A DNA stretch of 64,000 bases from Marinagarivorans algicola. Lineage in GTDB: Bacteria > Pseudomonadota > Gammaproteobacteria > Pseudomonadales > Cellvibrionaceae. A model generated the notes under the pieces. It was not told the origin of the DNA and searched no databases. It was given only the letters and a program-made list of their open reading frames with translations. Position 1 is the first letter of the stretch; each line of letters begins with the position of its first letter. The position numbers were made by a program, and so were the translations under genes. This document shows positions 37,690-47,895 of the stretch, in pieces. The DNA lies in NCBI RefSeq assembly GCF_001292705.1, contig NZ_LGAK01000027.1, positions 1-64,000 on the forward strand. The letters are read 5' to 3'.

Positions 37690-38952
37690 TTGCTTAGCAT
37701 TCAACAGGTGCAAACACTATTAGCCCAGACCCCTAGCCTCAAGGTATCATCCATTGCGATTAACCTCGATGATGCACTGAATTACCGCATTGCAGAACCT
37801 CTTGTGGCACAACACAATGTACCGCCAGCGGCTAATAGCGCCATGGACGGTTATGCGTTGAATCTTGAAGATTTAAAGCGCAATCATTTTCAGCTGCCGA
37901 TCAGCCAGCGTATTACCGCCGGTTGTGCACCGTTGCCATTACAAAAAAACACCTGTGCACGCATTTTTACAGGCGCGATGATTCCTGAAGGTGCAGATAC
38001 CGTCATTATGCAAGAAAACACCACAATGACCGATAATGGCATCTTATTCGACCCCAATAAAGCCTATATTGCCGCCGATAATATTCGTCCTAAAGGTCAA
38101 GATATAACACTTGGCAGCTCACTCGCGACGACTGGCACCAAAATCACACCCGCGCTGTTAGGTTTGCTGGCTTCACAGGGATTCGCGACTATCAACGTGC
38201 AAGCTCCGTTAAAAATCGCATTACTAAGCACTGGAAACGAAATTGTTGCACCGGGTACACCTTTAAAGACAGGTCAAATTTATAACTCTAATCGCTACAG
38301 TGTGGGTAGCTTATTAAAGCAGTGGGGCCAAGTTGAGCTGAGCTATCTTGATGTTGCTGACACCTTTGAAGATACCTGCCAGGCGTTAAAGAGTGCCGCT
38401 CAAACACATGATCTCGTGATAAGTTTTGGGGGGGTGTCGGTCGGCGAAGAAGATCATGTTAAAGACGCCGTCGCCGCGTTAGGTCACGTTGAACACTGGA
38501 AGGTCAAGCTTAAGCCAGGTAAACCCCTGATGATAGGCAGGCTGAATATCACACCTTCTGTTGAGCCTAATAACATGTCGAGTCAGGTAGCTTGCAGTAC
38601 CTCAAAAAGCGTTCCTATTCTTGGGTTACCCGGCAACCCGGTATCCGCTTTCGTGACATTTTTATTATTTGCTAAGCCCCTACTCACAGCCTTAACTGGC
38701 GGCACGTTTACCCCAGCAAGCCCCATACAAGCGCCTATTCACTTTGCTGTATCACGCCCTAAAAAACGGCCTGAATATTTGCGCGTCACCACCACCGACG
38801 GACAGCTAACGCCTTGCAACAATCAAAGCAGCGGGGTTTTAAGTTCATTATATGCGTGTGATGGCTTAGCTTTTATTCCGGAAGAAACACTTTTACACCA
38901 CGGCGATAGCGTGGATTACTATCCGCTTGAAGTGTTAATGTCTCGCGCCTAG
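37690..38952 (+). CDS. moeA: Molybdopterin molybdenumtransferase MoeA
   Basis: MoeA inserts molybdate into adenylylated molybdopterin. It has 420 residues, like E. coli MoeA (411). Landmarks are NSAMDGYALN, the FTGAMIPEGADTVIMQE segment, LSTGNEIV and ISFGGVSVGEEDHVKD. The start is TTG at 37690 with AAGGAG five bases upstream, an uncommon start codon for this gene. Confidence 0.95.
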   Translation: MLSIQQVQTLLAQTPSLKVSSIAINLDDALNYRIAEPLVAQHNVPPAANSAMDGYALNLEDLKRNHFQLPISQRITAGCAPLPLQKNTCARIFTGAMIPEGADTVIMQENTTMTDNGILFDPNKAYIAADNIRPKGQDITLGSSLATTGTKITPALLGLLASQGFATINVQAPLKIALLSTGNEIVAPGTPLKTGQIYNSNRYSVGSLLKQWGQVELSYLDVADTFEDTCQALKSAAQTHDLVISFGGVSVGEEDHVKDAVAALGHVEHWKVKLKPGKPLMIGRLNITPSVEPNNMSSQVACSTSKSVPILGLPGNPVSAFVTFLLFAKPLLTALTGGTFTPASPIQAPIHFAVSRPKKRPEYLRVTTTDGQLTPCNNQSSGVLSSLYACDGLAFIPEETLLHHGDSVDYYPLEVLMSRA

Positions 38953-39038
38953 CCGCGAGACCAGTTAAGTGCCCAATTTCGGCACCTCTGAATAGTTACC
39001 ATTTATTTAGCATATCATTCAACCCATAGGGAACGCCC

Positions 39039-40007
39039 ATGACTTTGTCAGCTTCAACCGCTCATATAACAACGACCATCGAGAGCCTTTGGATATATCC
39101 CGTAAAGTCGCTGGCCGGTATTGCTCTAACGCAATGCGAGATAACCCCGCATGGCTTAAAAGGCGACAGGCAGTGGATGATTGTTGATGATCAAGGACTT
39201 TTTGTTAGCCAGCGCAAGTTACCGGTAATGGGCTTAATCAAGACCCATCTCGAACCCGATAACACATTAACATTATCGATTGACGAAGAAATAAGTGCGA
39301 CAAAACCTGCACAGACGGCAACGGTCAAACGCTCAATCTCCCTTCACCCCGATGAATGCCAAACGCCTTGTCGCACTTGGGTTTGGCAAGATGAATGTCC
39401 TGCTCGTGAAGCGCCGACCACTGTTAATGCTTGGCTAAATCATCAGCTTCAATATAAAAAGCCTGTGCGCTTGGTGTACTTTGATAAAACAGGCAGTAGA
39501 CCGCAAGATACCGCCCGTTTTGGCGACAATACCCCTTTTTTTGCCGATGCAGCGCCGCTACTTTTATGCAATAGTACAAGCTTACAAGCTTTAAACCGTG
39601 CTTTACAGCCTGGCAATACGAATGATCACAATGGTGATGATGACCTTACAATGGAGCGATTTAGACCCAATATTGTGATCGCGACTCAAACCGCCTTTGA
39701 TGAACATGACTATACCCGCGGCAGTATTGAGCTGGAGCATCACGCACAGGCACAAGCTCCTATAACAGATACAACGATTGACCTTCAGCTGATTGACCAC
39801 TGCCAGCGCTGCTCGATGATTACACTGAATCCTCGAACGGCTAAAAGCCAAAAGGCTGTGGCTTTATTTGACGCCTTAAGTCGCTTAAACCCTATGCCAA
39901 ACAACCCTAAAGCCCCTGCTTTTGGAGTAAATTGTACAATCGATATGACAAACCACTCAACGCCGCCAACACTCAAACAAGGCGCGGCTTTTATGCTATC
40001 ACGCTAA
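39039..40007 (+). CDS. MOSC domain protein (YcbX-like, without ferredoxin domain)
   Basis: A 322-residue protein with the MOSC N-terminal beta-barrel (IESLWIYPVKSLAGIALTQCEITPHGLKGDRQWMIVDD, signature PVKS) and MOSC core including FRPNIVI and a conserved CQRCSMITL. E. coli YcbX, which detoxifies N-hydroxylated bases using Mo cofactor, has an extra C-terminal 2Fe-2S domain that is missing here. It follows moeA by 86 bases, consistent with a Mo-cofactor-linked function. Confidence 0.9.
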   Translation: MTLSASTAHITTTIESLWIYPVKSLAGIALTQCEITPHGLKGDRQWMIVDDQGLFVSQRKLPVMGLIKTHLEPDNTLTLSIDEEISATKPAQTATVKRSISLHPDECQTPCRTWVWQDECPAREAPTTVNAWLNHQLQYKKPVRLVYFDKTGSRPQDTARFGDNTPFFADAAPLLLCNSTSLQALNRALQPGNTNDHNGDDDLTMERFRPNIVIATQTAFDEHDYTRGSIELEHHAQAQAPITDTTIDLQLIDHCQRCSMITLNPRTAKSQKAVALFDALSRLNPMPNNPKAPAFGVNCTIDMTNHSTPPTLKQGAAFMLSR

Positions 40008-40360
40008 AATACAGCGCTTAAAAACCACGGCTCACGCCGAGCCCTAACGGTCCGTTTTTTAAGCCTTCGATGCTAGCTGGCTTAGGTTTCACATCCACTC
40101 AATGCATCACTATTTAGCAGTACCCGCATTAATTAGCCGCGTATGCAACACTATTTACGAGTGCGATCGAAGCGTTAACTTCATTTAACCCATAGACGAC
40201 TATTCATCCATAGACGACTATAGATCGATATTGGTTTTATTCATTCAGATAGCCCCAATAGTCGGTGTGCTGTTCAAGAGTTGCTAAGACTCAGCTACAC
40301 GCTAAAATAGCGCCTTAACCGGATAAGCGACCCGCAAAAACATTAAAAAGAGATCGAGCC
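40008..40360. other. Intergenic region between MOSC gene and ubiK
   Basis: No gene was seen in these 350 bases. It holds a hairpin with GCTTAAAAA/TTTTTTAAGC outer arms at 40016-40064, likely the terminator of the moaB-moeA-MOSC run. A direct repeat CCATAGACGACTAT occurs at 40190-40203 and 40208-40221. Confidence 0.6.
40016..40064 (+). terminator. Probable terminator after MOSC gene
   Basis: GCTTAAAAA and TTTTTTAAGC frame two inner hairpins (GGCTC/GAGCC and AACGG/CCGTT), and a T run follows on the plus strand. Confidence 0.55.
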
Positions 40361-40621
40361 ATGCTTGCTGATATTGCTAAACAAATTGCTCAAGATGTAT
40401 CTGGCGCTGTAGAGCGCGCAAAAGCGGATGCCCCCATCAATAGCACACAATTTCAAACATTACTCCAAAGCGCACTGCGTAAATGCAATGTTGTCACACG
40501 TGAAGAGTTTGATGCACAAAGCGCCGTACTCATGCGCACCCGCGAAAAACTCGAAGCTCTCGAAAAACAAGTAGCTGCACTAGAAGACGCCATTCATCAA
40601 CAGGCGACATCTAATGATTAA
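40361..40621 (+). CDS. ubiK: Ubiquinone biosynthesis accessory factor UbiK
   Basis: An 86-residue protein of the BMFP/YqiC family that assists UbiJ in ubiquinone synthesis. The N-terminal amphipathic helix (IAKQIAQDV) and the C-terminal coiled coil TREEFDAQSAVLMRTREKLEALEKQVAALE are diagnostic. It overlaps msbA by eight bases. Confidence 0.92.
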   Translation: MLADIAKQIAQDVSGAVERAKADAPINSTQFQTLLQSALRKCNVVTREEFDAQSAVLMRTREKLEALEKQVAALEDAIHQQATSND

Positions 40622-42368
40622 AATAGCCACCAAGGAGCCTAAAGTAAAAGGTGATAGCTGGCCACTTTATCAGCGGTTATTTACTTACACCAAGCCCTAT
40701 CGTCATTTTATGTTGCTGTGCTTAATCGGCTTTATAATTATGGCTTCCATGGAGGTCGTCATGGCCAAAATGATGGAGTATTTTGTTGATGGCCTAACCA
40801 CCCGTGATAAACAATTGATTGTTTTTATTCCTGTTGCCGTGGTTGTCGCTAGAATTATCCATGGTGTAGGCACCTTTTGCGGTAACTATTTTATTAGCCG
40901 TGTGGGTTTAGGCGTAGTGAATGATATGCGTAAGGCACTTTTTGCTCACCTGGTGGCGCTACCTTGTAGTTTTTATGATGCACGCAATAGTGGTGAATTG
41001 GTTTCTTTAGTAATTTACAATATCGCCCAAGTGACAGGCTCTGTCACGCAAGCGGTCAAGATTGTTTTGCGTGATGGCTTTACTGTCATTGGGCTACTGG
41101 CTTACATGTTTTATTTAGAGTGGAAGTTAACCCTCGTATTTTTAATTATGGCACCCATGCTAGCGGGCTTAGTCAGCATCGCGAGCCGGTACTTTAGGCG
41201 TGTGAGCCGGAGCATGCAGGTTACCATGGGCGATATCAGCCATGTCACTAACGAAGCGTTACAAGGCTACAAGTTGGTAAAAAGTTATAATGGGCAGCGC
41301 TATGAATGCGAGCGCTTCAACAAAGCCAGTAACGAAAATACACGTTTAAGCACAAAATATGAGCGCGTTTCGGCACTGCAAGGCCCTATTTACCATACCG
41401 TTATTGCTATCAATTTAGCCCTCATACTTTTTTTAATTCTATTATTTTGGCAAGACTCTCCAGGCGCTGCGCTTTCTTATATTACCGCTGCTGCCATGAT
41501 CGCCAAACCCATCCGTCAGTTAAGCTCAGTCAATGAAGTTATTCAAAAAGGCTTAGCTGCGAGTGAGAGTATTTTTACTGTACTCGATATGGAAAAAGAG
41601 CAATCTACCAGCTCCGAGCAAAAGACTCTAGATGTCTCACAGGGTCAAATAGACTTTCACCAAGTCAGCTTTAGCTACGGCGAAAAAAGAGCGCTCAACA
41701 ACTTTACACTTAGTATTCAGCCAGGCCAAACGGTGGCGCTAGTCGGCCAGTCTGGTAGCGGTAAGAGTACACTTATTAGTTTATTACTTCGTTTTTATGA
41801 GCCACAATCAGGTCACATTACGATTGACGGGCAACCGATTAATGCTGTCACACTACAAAGCCTGCGCGCCCAAGTGGCGTTTGTGAATCAACAAACGACG
41901 TTATTTAACGACACTATCACCGCCAATGTGGTGTATGGCAGCGCAGCAGAGATAGACGCCAAATCGCTCCATCACGCAGCCGATAACGCTAATGCCATAG
42001 ATTTTATTGAAGCGCAAGAATTAAAGTTTGATACTTTGATTGGTGAAGCTGGCGATCGATTATCGGGCGGCCAACGCCAACGCTTGGCCATTGCGCGGGC
42101 GCTATACAAAGATGCACCCATTCTGGTTTTAGATGAAGCAACATCGGCCCTTGATAATGAGTCAGAGCAACTGATTCAAGAAGCTTTAGAAACACTGCAG
42201 CAAGGGCGGACCACTATCGTGGTAGCTCATAGGCTCTCGACCATCGAAAAAGCCGATGTGATTGTTGCTATGCAAGATGGCAACATCGTTGAAACCGGCA
42301 GCCATCAAAGTCTGCTAGCACAACAGGGATACTACGCGTCACTGCATGCTAAACAATTCGAGGGCTAA
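40614..42368 (+). CDS. msbA: Lipid A export ATP-binding/permease MsbA
   Basis: A half-size ABC exporter that flips lipid A core across the inner membrane. The protein has 584 residues (E. coli MsbA has 582). The N-terminal six-helix domain is followed by an ATPase domain with Walker A GQSGSGKST, signature LSGGQRQR and Walker B ILVLDEATSALD, plus a switch His in VVAHRLSTIE. The gene overlaps ubiK by eight bases. MsbA is usually followed by lpxK; here it is not. Confidence 0.92.
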   Translation: MIKIATKEPKVKGDSWPLYQRLFTYTKPYRHFMLLCLIGFIIMASMEVVMAKMMEYFVDGLTTRDKQLIVFIPVAVVVARIIHGVGTFCGNYFISRVGLGVVNDMRKALFAHLVALPCSFYDARNSGELVSLVIYNIAQVTGSVTQAVKIVLRDGFTVIGLLAYMFYLEWKLTLVFLIMAPMLAGLVSIASRYFRRVSRSMQVTMGDISHVTNEALQGYKLVKSYNGQRYECERFNKASNENTRLSTKYERVSALQGPIYHTVIAINLALILFLILLFWQDSPGAALSYITAAAMIAKPIRQLSSVNEVIQKGLAASESIFTVLDMEKEQSTSSEQKTLDVSQGQIDFHQVSFSYGEKRALNNFTLSIQPGQTVALVGQSGSGKSTLISLLLRFYEPQSGHITIDGQPINAVTLQSLRAQVAFVNQQTTLFNDTITANVVYGSAAEIDAKSLHHAADNANAIDFIEAQELKFDTLIGEAGDRLSGGQRQRLAIARALYKDAPILVLDEATSALDNESEQLIQEALETLQQGRTTIVVAHRLSTIEKADVIVAMQDGNIVETGSHQSLLAQQGYYASLHAKQFEG

Positions 42369-42477
42369 TTACTTCAGCATACTCATTGATATGGACTTTA
42401 TGGTGTAAGGGTGTCGAGTTTGAATGTCAAACGCCACTTGAGCATCATAGGTTTATCTCTACTACACAACCTCATGA

Positions 42478-43722
42478 TCAGTCAGCGCGCATATCACCAA
42501 TACGGTTAATAAAGTCGCTGATTTTAGTCTGGCTACCATCGGTGCTATTGGGGTTACGCATCTCGCTGAGGCGATCAGCTAATTGGCCAACAATGGCTAG
42601 GTCTTGGTGCATTTGCTCGGCGAGTTGATTCGCCTTGTCCAACTCAATCATAAAATGACCCAGATCAACTAAAGGCTGATTAGCCGAAGGCTGTTTTGCA
42701 GCTTGACTGGGGTTATCGTAGGCGCTTTGCACCTGCGTGTTACTCGTTTGCGTCAGTTTTAATGAGAAGTCTTTGATTTCACCGGTATCAAAGCCCATAT
42801 TCATGGCTTGATCAAAGGCTTGCTCTAGGTTGCCACCAAAGAAGCTCTCGGCCACGTTATTCACCTGACCGAGCAAATCATTTATCGCGTTGAGTTCATC
42901 CTCATCAAGCTCACCGTTTACGCTAAAAGCAAACGTATTTTGTTCGGCATAACTCACCTGAGAACCGCCCTCGCCTTGCTTAAACTCCCCCGCCTTTAAT
43001 GCACTGGCTAAAATGTCAATTTTATCGCCATCGGCTGTTGTTAATGAAAAGGCAAAAGTGTTTTCTTGTGCCGCAAAACCACTGAAGCCCGCTAAGTTTT
43101 GCGCACCAAACACTGGGGCTGCAGGTGGTGTGGGCTCAGGCCTTGACTGAATAGTTTGCACAGATTGCTGCTCTACAAGCTCCGCTTGTGCTTCTTTTAT
43201 TGCGGTACTGTCTAAACCGAGCTCATCGGCCTTGTCGGCTAAACCCGCTAGCACCTGCTCTTTCGTTTGCAGAATATCGCTACGAATCTCTCCAGTAAAC
43301 TCGCTCATCGCTGACAACTGTTCAAAAGCCTCATCAAAGCCTTGTAAAAACCCCTCTAAACCTGACTCTAAACGCGATTGCAGCTCTTCTGGACTTGAGC
43401 CATCGGCAACATCACGGCCTAATTGCCCTTCTATCGCCGATAAAATAGTGCTAGCAAAGGCATTGTTTTGCCCGTTTGATGAGGTTGCTTTGGCTGTTTG
43501 TGTCGCCGCTGATGCCTCAGCAGCACCTAGAGCCGGCGCTTCAGATGACGAGGCACGCATGGAGGCTTGGCTCAGTGTAACATTGACACTAGAAGAGAGC
43601 TGAGCGCTGGGCTTAGCTTGTTGCCCGCCCTCGACAGGTGCTTTTGCTTGGCTTGGCAGCGGCTGAATACCTTGACTAGATTGCTGAAACGCCAACTGAG
43701 AATAGTGTGTCGTAATATTCAT
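42478..43722 (-). CDS. Alanine/glutamine-rich protein of unknown function (DUF5610-like)
   Basis: A 414-residue protein with no signal peptide and a low-complexity N-terminus rich in Ala, Gln and Ser. A central helical segment (GSSPEELQSRLESGLEGFLQGFDEAFEQL) resembles my recollection of the DUF5610 family, but I cannot confirm that. The C-terminus is polar and helical, with negative charge throughout. The gene lies convergent with msbA. Function unknown. Confidence 0.7.
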   Translation of the reverse strand: MNITTHYSQLAFQQSSQGIQPLPSQAKAPVEGGQQAKPSAQLSSSVNVTLSQASMRASSSEAPALGAAEASAATQTAKATSSNGQNNAFASTILSAIEGQLGRDVADGSSPEELQSRLESGLEGFLQGFDEAFEQLSAMSEFTGEIRSDILQTKEQVLAGLADKADELGLDSTAIKEAQAELVEQQSVQTIQSRPEPTPPAAPVFGAQNLAGFSGFAAQENTFAFSLTTADGDKIDILASALKAGEFKQGEGGSQVSYAEQNTFAFSVNGELDEDELNAINDLLGQVNNVAESFFGGNLEQAFDQAMNMGFDTGEIKDFSLKLTQTSNTQVQSAYDNPSQAAKQPSANQPLVDLGHFMIELDKANQLAEQMHQDLAIVGQLADRLSEMRNPNSTDGSQTKISDFINRIGDMRAD

Positions 43723-43999
43723 AAAACCCCTTACCCAAGTCGTGGAATCTTTTTGTCTGATTATTCGCCTGAGTGCTTGTTGTTGTGCAAATGTAAGCCG
43801 AGCTGAAGGCCACGCCGAGAGTAACCTCGTGTAACCTCAACGCTAGCGCAAACACATTGAAAGCAAAAAACGCTAATGCAAAGGTTTTCGGCGACTTAAA
43901 CAAAAAGTTTAAGAGGGTTTTGGTCTTAGCGGCGTATTTTTAGTTTCGATACCCACTATACAGCTGTAAAAATGGGTCTTTCCTTAGCCCTTTCATCAT

Positions 44000-45004
44000 T
44001 TAATTTAGTAAAAACCATGCCAGAAACGCCACTGTTCCGATGACAATGGCCGCACCGACCAGTAGCTTAATGCCATCACCTTGACTATCTTGACTGGCTT
44101 GTCGGATAGGCTTTGCTGCTACTGTTGCTTTTGGTCTAGCTGGCGGCGCTTTACGAACGGGAGCGGTAGTTGCTCGACGTTGAATGTGTTCGGGGGTCAC
44201 CGCTTGTCTTATTTGCGTATCATCTAAGGCTGAACGCAATGTAGTCACCTCTTCTTTTTGCGAGGCTCCCTCTACACGAAACTTTAATGTATCAAAACCA
44301 ATTTCATCGCCGTATTTCAATGTTACATATTCAATGCGTGCACCATTGACAAAGGTACCGTTCGATGAATTTAAGTCTTCAACGGTTAAAATCTCCCCAA
44401 TAACGGTGAATTTGGCGTGCTTTCTGGAGAGGTGCGTCGCTGGAATACAAATATCACACTCTTTAGAGCGCCCCAATAACATTGAGCCGGCCAGTGCTAT
44501 ATTTTCACTTTTAGCCAACGTTGTATTGAGTGGTCGCAATTGCCATAAAATATCATCCGAGGCTGTACTCTCGGCTGTGCGCATCTGCGTTGCCTCGGTA
44601 CTTGTCAGCATTGCCTTTTTAGCCGACTCCTGCTTGGGGTCAACAACCTGAATAAAGACTGTACCTATCGTTATCTTGTCTCCGGGCTGCAACGCTATTT
44701 CTTTGGTGACAGGAATATTATTAACACTCAGTATGCCATTTGTTGCCGTTTTAATCAGAGAAATAACGTCGCCTTCAACAGAAATCTCTGCGTGTAAAGG
44801 TTCAATATTGCGTTGAGTCAATACGCAATCACAGTCATGATGACTACCAAAAGTATACTTCGGTGCTACCAACCACATAGGGGGCTTAGTATTACCGGTA
44901 AAGCGCAGCTGAAGCATAAAATCATGTTCCTGGGGCAAGTGGGCTTTTTTCATATTAAGGCGCACTTTATAGCAAACACCTTTAATTACCACCAGCCGCA
45001 TCAC
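44000..45004 (-). CDS. FHA-domain membrane protein
   Basis: A 334-residue protein with two forkhead-associated regions: a degenerate one (about 50-120, FGSHHDCDCVLTQRNIEPLHAEI) and a canonical one (about 175-250, LGRSKECDICIPATHLSRKHAKF and LNSSNGTFVNG). A basic Ala/Pro linker leads to a single C-terminal membrane helix (KLLVGAAIVIGTVAFLAWFLL). FHA domains bind phosphothreonine, so it likely reads Ser/Thr phosphorylation at the membrane. Codons are in frame from the GTG at 45004; Met30 at MLQLRF is an alternative start. It is divergent from the PP2C gene. Confidence 0.88.
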   Translation of the reverse strand: MMRLVVIKGVCYKVRLNMKKAHLPQEHDFMLQLRFTGNTKPPMWLVAPKYTFGSHHDCDCVLTQRNIEPLHAEISVEGDVISLIKTATNGILSVNNIPVTKEIALQPGDKITIGTVFIQVVDPKQESAKKAMLTSTEATQMRTAESTASDDILWQLRPLNTTLAKSENIALAGSMLLGRSKECDICIPATHLSRKHAKFTVIGEILTVEDLNSSNGTFVNGARIEYVTLKYGDEIGFDTLKFRVEGASQKEEVTTLRSALDDTQIRQAVTPEHIQRRATTAPVRKAPPARPKATVAAKPIRQASQDSQGDGIKLLVGAAIVIGTVAFLAWFLLN

Positions 45005-45090
45005 ATTCTTGTATTTAAGAACTGACAGATGGGTATATTTGGTTTAGTCTCGTTCCTAACTACAACGAATATAGCGTCGCCTGAAGACCC

Positions 45091-45849
45091 ATGCCTTTAC
45101 CTTACTTTAGTGCTCAAACCAATGTTGGCCTTGTCCGCCGCAATAATGAAGACTCTATTTTAGAGAATCCTTCCTTAAAGCTGTGGGCGGTTGCTGATGG
45201 TATGGGGGGGCATGCTTCGGGTGAAATTGCTAGCGCTATTGCTAACAGCACCATTGAGCAAGCGGTCAGCGATGGCGCGAGTTTGCCAGATGCTGTGCAA
45301 CAGGCCCACAAAGCGGTGCTCAATGAAGCTAGTGCGCGCCCGCAATATCGAGGCATGGGTTCGACGATTGTAGCTGTGCACTCTTCAGGGCATCAATATC
45401 AGGTTGCTTGGGTGGGTGATAGCCGTGCTTACCTATGGGGTCAATCAAACTTAGGACGCCACCTGGAGCAACTCAGTACCGACCACTCTTATGTTCAAAT
45501 GCTCTATCAGTCGGGGGCGATTACAGCAAAGGAAATGGCCACTCACCCTGAACGCAATGTTATTACACAATGTCTGGGCTCTTTAGAGCTCAGCGCCTTG
45601 AAGGTGGATAGTGTCGATAGAGAGTGGAACAAAGGCGACTGGCTGATTTTATGCAGTGACGGCCTAACCGATGGTGTGAGTGATCAAGAAATATGCAATA
45701 TCCTGAGTGCTCACGATCATATTCCTAGCGCAGTCGATGCACTGATGGCCGCGGCCTTAACTGCCGGTGGTCGAGATAATATATCGGTGCTCATTGTCAG
45801 TCGTCCACCGACGGGCTTTAGTCGTATACTCCGTGCACTAGGCGTTTAA
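45091..45849 (+). CDS. PP2C-type protein serine/threonine phosphatase
   Basis: A 252-residue Stp1-like phosphatase. Metal and catalytic motifs are NVGLVRRNNEDSI, WAVADGMGGHASGE, WVGDSRAYLW, LCSDGLTDGVSD and GGRDNISVLI. PP2C enzymes remove phosphates placed by Hanks-type kinases and often pair with FHA readers. The FHA gene is divergent with 86 bases between the two. No kinase gene lies in the window. Confidence 0.93.
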   Translation: MPLPYFSAQTNVGLVRRNNEDSILENPSLKLWAVADGMGGHASGEIASAIANSTIEQAVSDGASLPDAVQQAHKAVLNEASARPQYRGMGSTIVAVHSSGHQYQVAWVGDSRAYLWGQSNLGRHLEQLSTDHSYVQMLYQSGAITAKEMATHPERNVITQCLGSLELSALKVDSVDREWNKGDWLILCSDGLTDGVSDQEICNILSAHDHIPSAVDALMAAALTAGGRDNISVLIVSRPPTGFSRILRALGV

Positions 45850-46174
45850 TACGCCAGCGGCACTCCCGTTGTGCTCTCTTTTTAGATTTCACCATTACCT
45901 GTTTTTATCAACCTTTCGCCTCCTGCTCCGCACAGCATGTTATCGCGTGCAATAATATTGTGCACATACAAATATTTAATTGTAAATCAAGACTCTAATT
46001 TGCTCTCTTTTAATACAAACATCCCCTGATAAATGCACTATTTTTGGGAATAAAGCGTGATTGAGTAACGATATTGTTTTTTTACAGTGATTGGCATACC
46101 CCATGCTTAGGACTTAGCGCTCAATGTTTAATAACCGCTAGCTATTACAGTCACTCACTCAAAACAGGTCGTTT
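45850..46174. other. Intergenic region upstream of narK-like gene
   Basis: No gene was found in 325 bases. A weak hairpin with T run at about 45853-45883 may end the phosphatase transcript. An imperfect palindrome GTGCAATAATATTGTGCAC lies at 45947-45965 and could be an operator for the transporter. I found no FNR box here. Confidence 0.5.
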
Positions 46175-47653
46175 ATGAGCTCCTCAAAACTTAATATCAT
46201 CGATTTTAGTCAGTCTAATATTCGCCTCTTACATTTAACATGGTTTGCGTTTTTTTTGTCATTTGTCGTGTGGTTTAGCCATGCGCCATTAAAACCACTT
46301 ATTATGGAAGCATTTGACTTAACTGGCGGGCAATGGAAAGCCTTGTTAATTCTTAATGTTGCACTCACAATCCCAGCACGCATCATTGTAGGTATTCTTG
46401 TTGATAAATTTGGTCCGCGTATTGTCTATAGCCTTCTCCTTTTTTTATCCGGTCTCTTATGCTTAGGTTTTGCATCAGCGCAAACGTATGAGCAGCTCGC
46501 ACTTACTCGTTTTTTATTAGGTTTTGTCGGCGCAGGTTTTGTTATTGGCATTCGTTTAGTGGGTGAATGGTTTCCTGCTCGTCAAGTGGGGCTTGCCGAA
46601 GGCATTTATGGCGGCTGGGGTAACTTTGGCTCAGCTGCGGCAGCTTTTACTCTACCGAGTATTGCCTTAGTTGTTTATGGTGGTGAAAATGGCTGGCGTT
46701 ATGCTATTGCTAGTACCGGTGTGGTGGCTATGATTTATGCTTTTTTCTTTTATTGGCGCGCACGTAATACCCCTAAAGGCTCGACGTATTTTAAGCCTAA
46801 AAAATCAGGCGGCTTAGAGGTGAGTAACCGCCGAGACTTTTTCTTTTATCTGGCAATGAACCTCCCTATGTACCTTATACTCGGTGTCTTAGCTTGGAAG
46901 CTATCGCCAACGGGAGTCGGGTTACTATCAGCAACTACCACCAATATTTTGTATGCACTGTTAGTCGCCCTGTGTGCTTTCCAGTTTTCACAAATTTATA
47001 AAGTCAATAAAGAGATGCTTGCATCAGGTGGTGTTGAAGCGCATAACCGATATAAATTTAAGCAAGTGGCCATTTTAGATTGGGCTTACTTTGTGACATT
47101 TGGCTCTGAGCTTGCGGTGGTGTCTATGCTGCCCGCATTTTTTATGGAAACATTCGAGGGGGTTTCTATTTCAACTGCTGCGGCCTTAGGTGCCGCTTTT
47201 GCGTTTATGAATTTAATCGCGCGCCCTGGCGGCGGCTACTTAAGCGATAAGTTCGGTCGCCGTAAGTCAATGAGTTTTTTTATCATAGGTTTAAGTATTG
47301 GCTACTTTGTATTATCGCAGGTCAACGGTGATTGGCCTATTGTATTTGCTGTGTTGGCGGTCATGTGTTGCTCTTTTTTTGTGCAAGCTGGCGAAGGCGC
47401 TGTGTTTGCTATTGTTCCTCTTGTTAAGCGTCGCATGACGGGTCAAATTGCAGGCATGGCAGGTGCTTTTGGTAATGTGGGTGCGGTTACCTTTTTAACA
47501 GCGTACAGTTTTGTTGATGCTTCTACCTTTTTTATGATTATCGGTGCTAGTGCTTTAGTGGTATTTGGCATTGTGCAATTTTTAGAAGAGCCTGAAGGCC
47601 ACATGGCTGAGGTTCATGCTGATGGTACGGTTGAGCGCATTCAACTCACCTAG
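46175..47653 (+). CDS. NarK-type nitrate/nitrite transporter (MFS)
   Basis: A 492-residue major facilitator protein with about 12 membrane segments. Landmarks are [21 protein letters not shown], the glycine-rich nitrate signature in FGSAAAAFT and FGNVGAVTF, and [13 protein letters not shown] between domains. This pattern fits the nitrate/nitrite porter family. AGGT six bases before the ATG supports the start. No narGHJI or nap genes are near; moaB, moeA and MOSC lie about 10 kb upstream. Confidence 0.85.
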   Translation: MSSSKLNIIDFSQSNIRLLHLTWFAFFLSFVVWFSHAPLKPLIMEAFDLTGGQWKALLILNVALTIPARIIVGILVDKFGPRIVYSLLLFLSGLLCLGFASAQTYEQLALTRFLLGFVGAGFVIGIRLVGEWFPARQVGLAEGIYGGWGNFGSAAAAFTLPSIALVVYGGENGWRYAIASTGVVAMIYAFFFYWRARNTPKGSTYFKPKKSGGLEVSNRRDFFFYLAMNLPMYLILGVLAWKLSPTGVGLLSATTTNILYALLVALCAFQFSQIYKVNKEMLASGGVEAHNRYKFKQVAILDWAYFVTFGSELAVVSMLPAFFMETFEGVSISTAAALGAAFAFMNLIARPGGGYLSDKFGRRKSMSFFIIGLSIGYFVLSQVNGDWPIVFAVLAVMCCSFFVQAGEGAVFAIVPLVKRRMTGQIAGMAGAFGNVGAVTFLTAYSFVDASTFFMIIGASALVVFGIVQFLEEPEGHMAEVHADGTVERIQLT

Positions 47654-47751
47654 TGTATTATTAGGTGCGCTCTGGTCAACAGGTTGAAGCTACGGTTTGT
47701 TTTACGAGTAACCTCCGATGAGACTTGCCCACGCTGTTACCGTAATTATTA

Positions 47752-47785
47752 GCAATAAAAAGGAGTCTAATCTCCTTTTTATTGC
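47752..47785. terminator. Perfect bidirectional terminator after transporter gene
   Basis: GCAATAAAAAGGAG and CTCCTTTTTATTGC are perfectly complementary around the loop TCTAAT. A and T runs on both sides allow termination in both directions. Confidence 0.9.
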
Positions 47786-47845
47786 ACCGGCTATTCGCAC
47801 CCACATAACACCACCTCAACTAAATCGTGCATTGATTAACCCAAA

Positions 47846-47889
47846 GATAATTATCATTTTTGAACTAAGATATTCGGGGATGGTATAAA
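47846..47889 (+). promoter_or_regulatory. Promoter overlapped by Fur-like box
   Basis: GATAATTATC at 47846-47855 continues into ATTTTTG and matches the Fur hexamer pattern GATAAT well, about 12 of 19 positions by eye. TTGAAC at 47860-47865 and TATAAA at 47884-47889, 18 bases apart with a TG just upstream, form a sigma-70 promoter. Fur would block it. Confidence 0.6.
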
Positions 47890-47895
47890 ACAGCT

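Noticed and set aside
40190-40221. 14-base direct repeat CCATAGACGACTAT upstream of ubiK
   Set aside because: Only two copies 18 bases apart with no known regulator; recorded in the intergenic entry but not supported as a site.
45967-46000. FNR box upstream of the NarK-type transporter
   Set aside because: Only the ATCAA half matches; the other half does not, so I do not call it.
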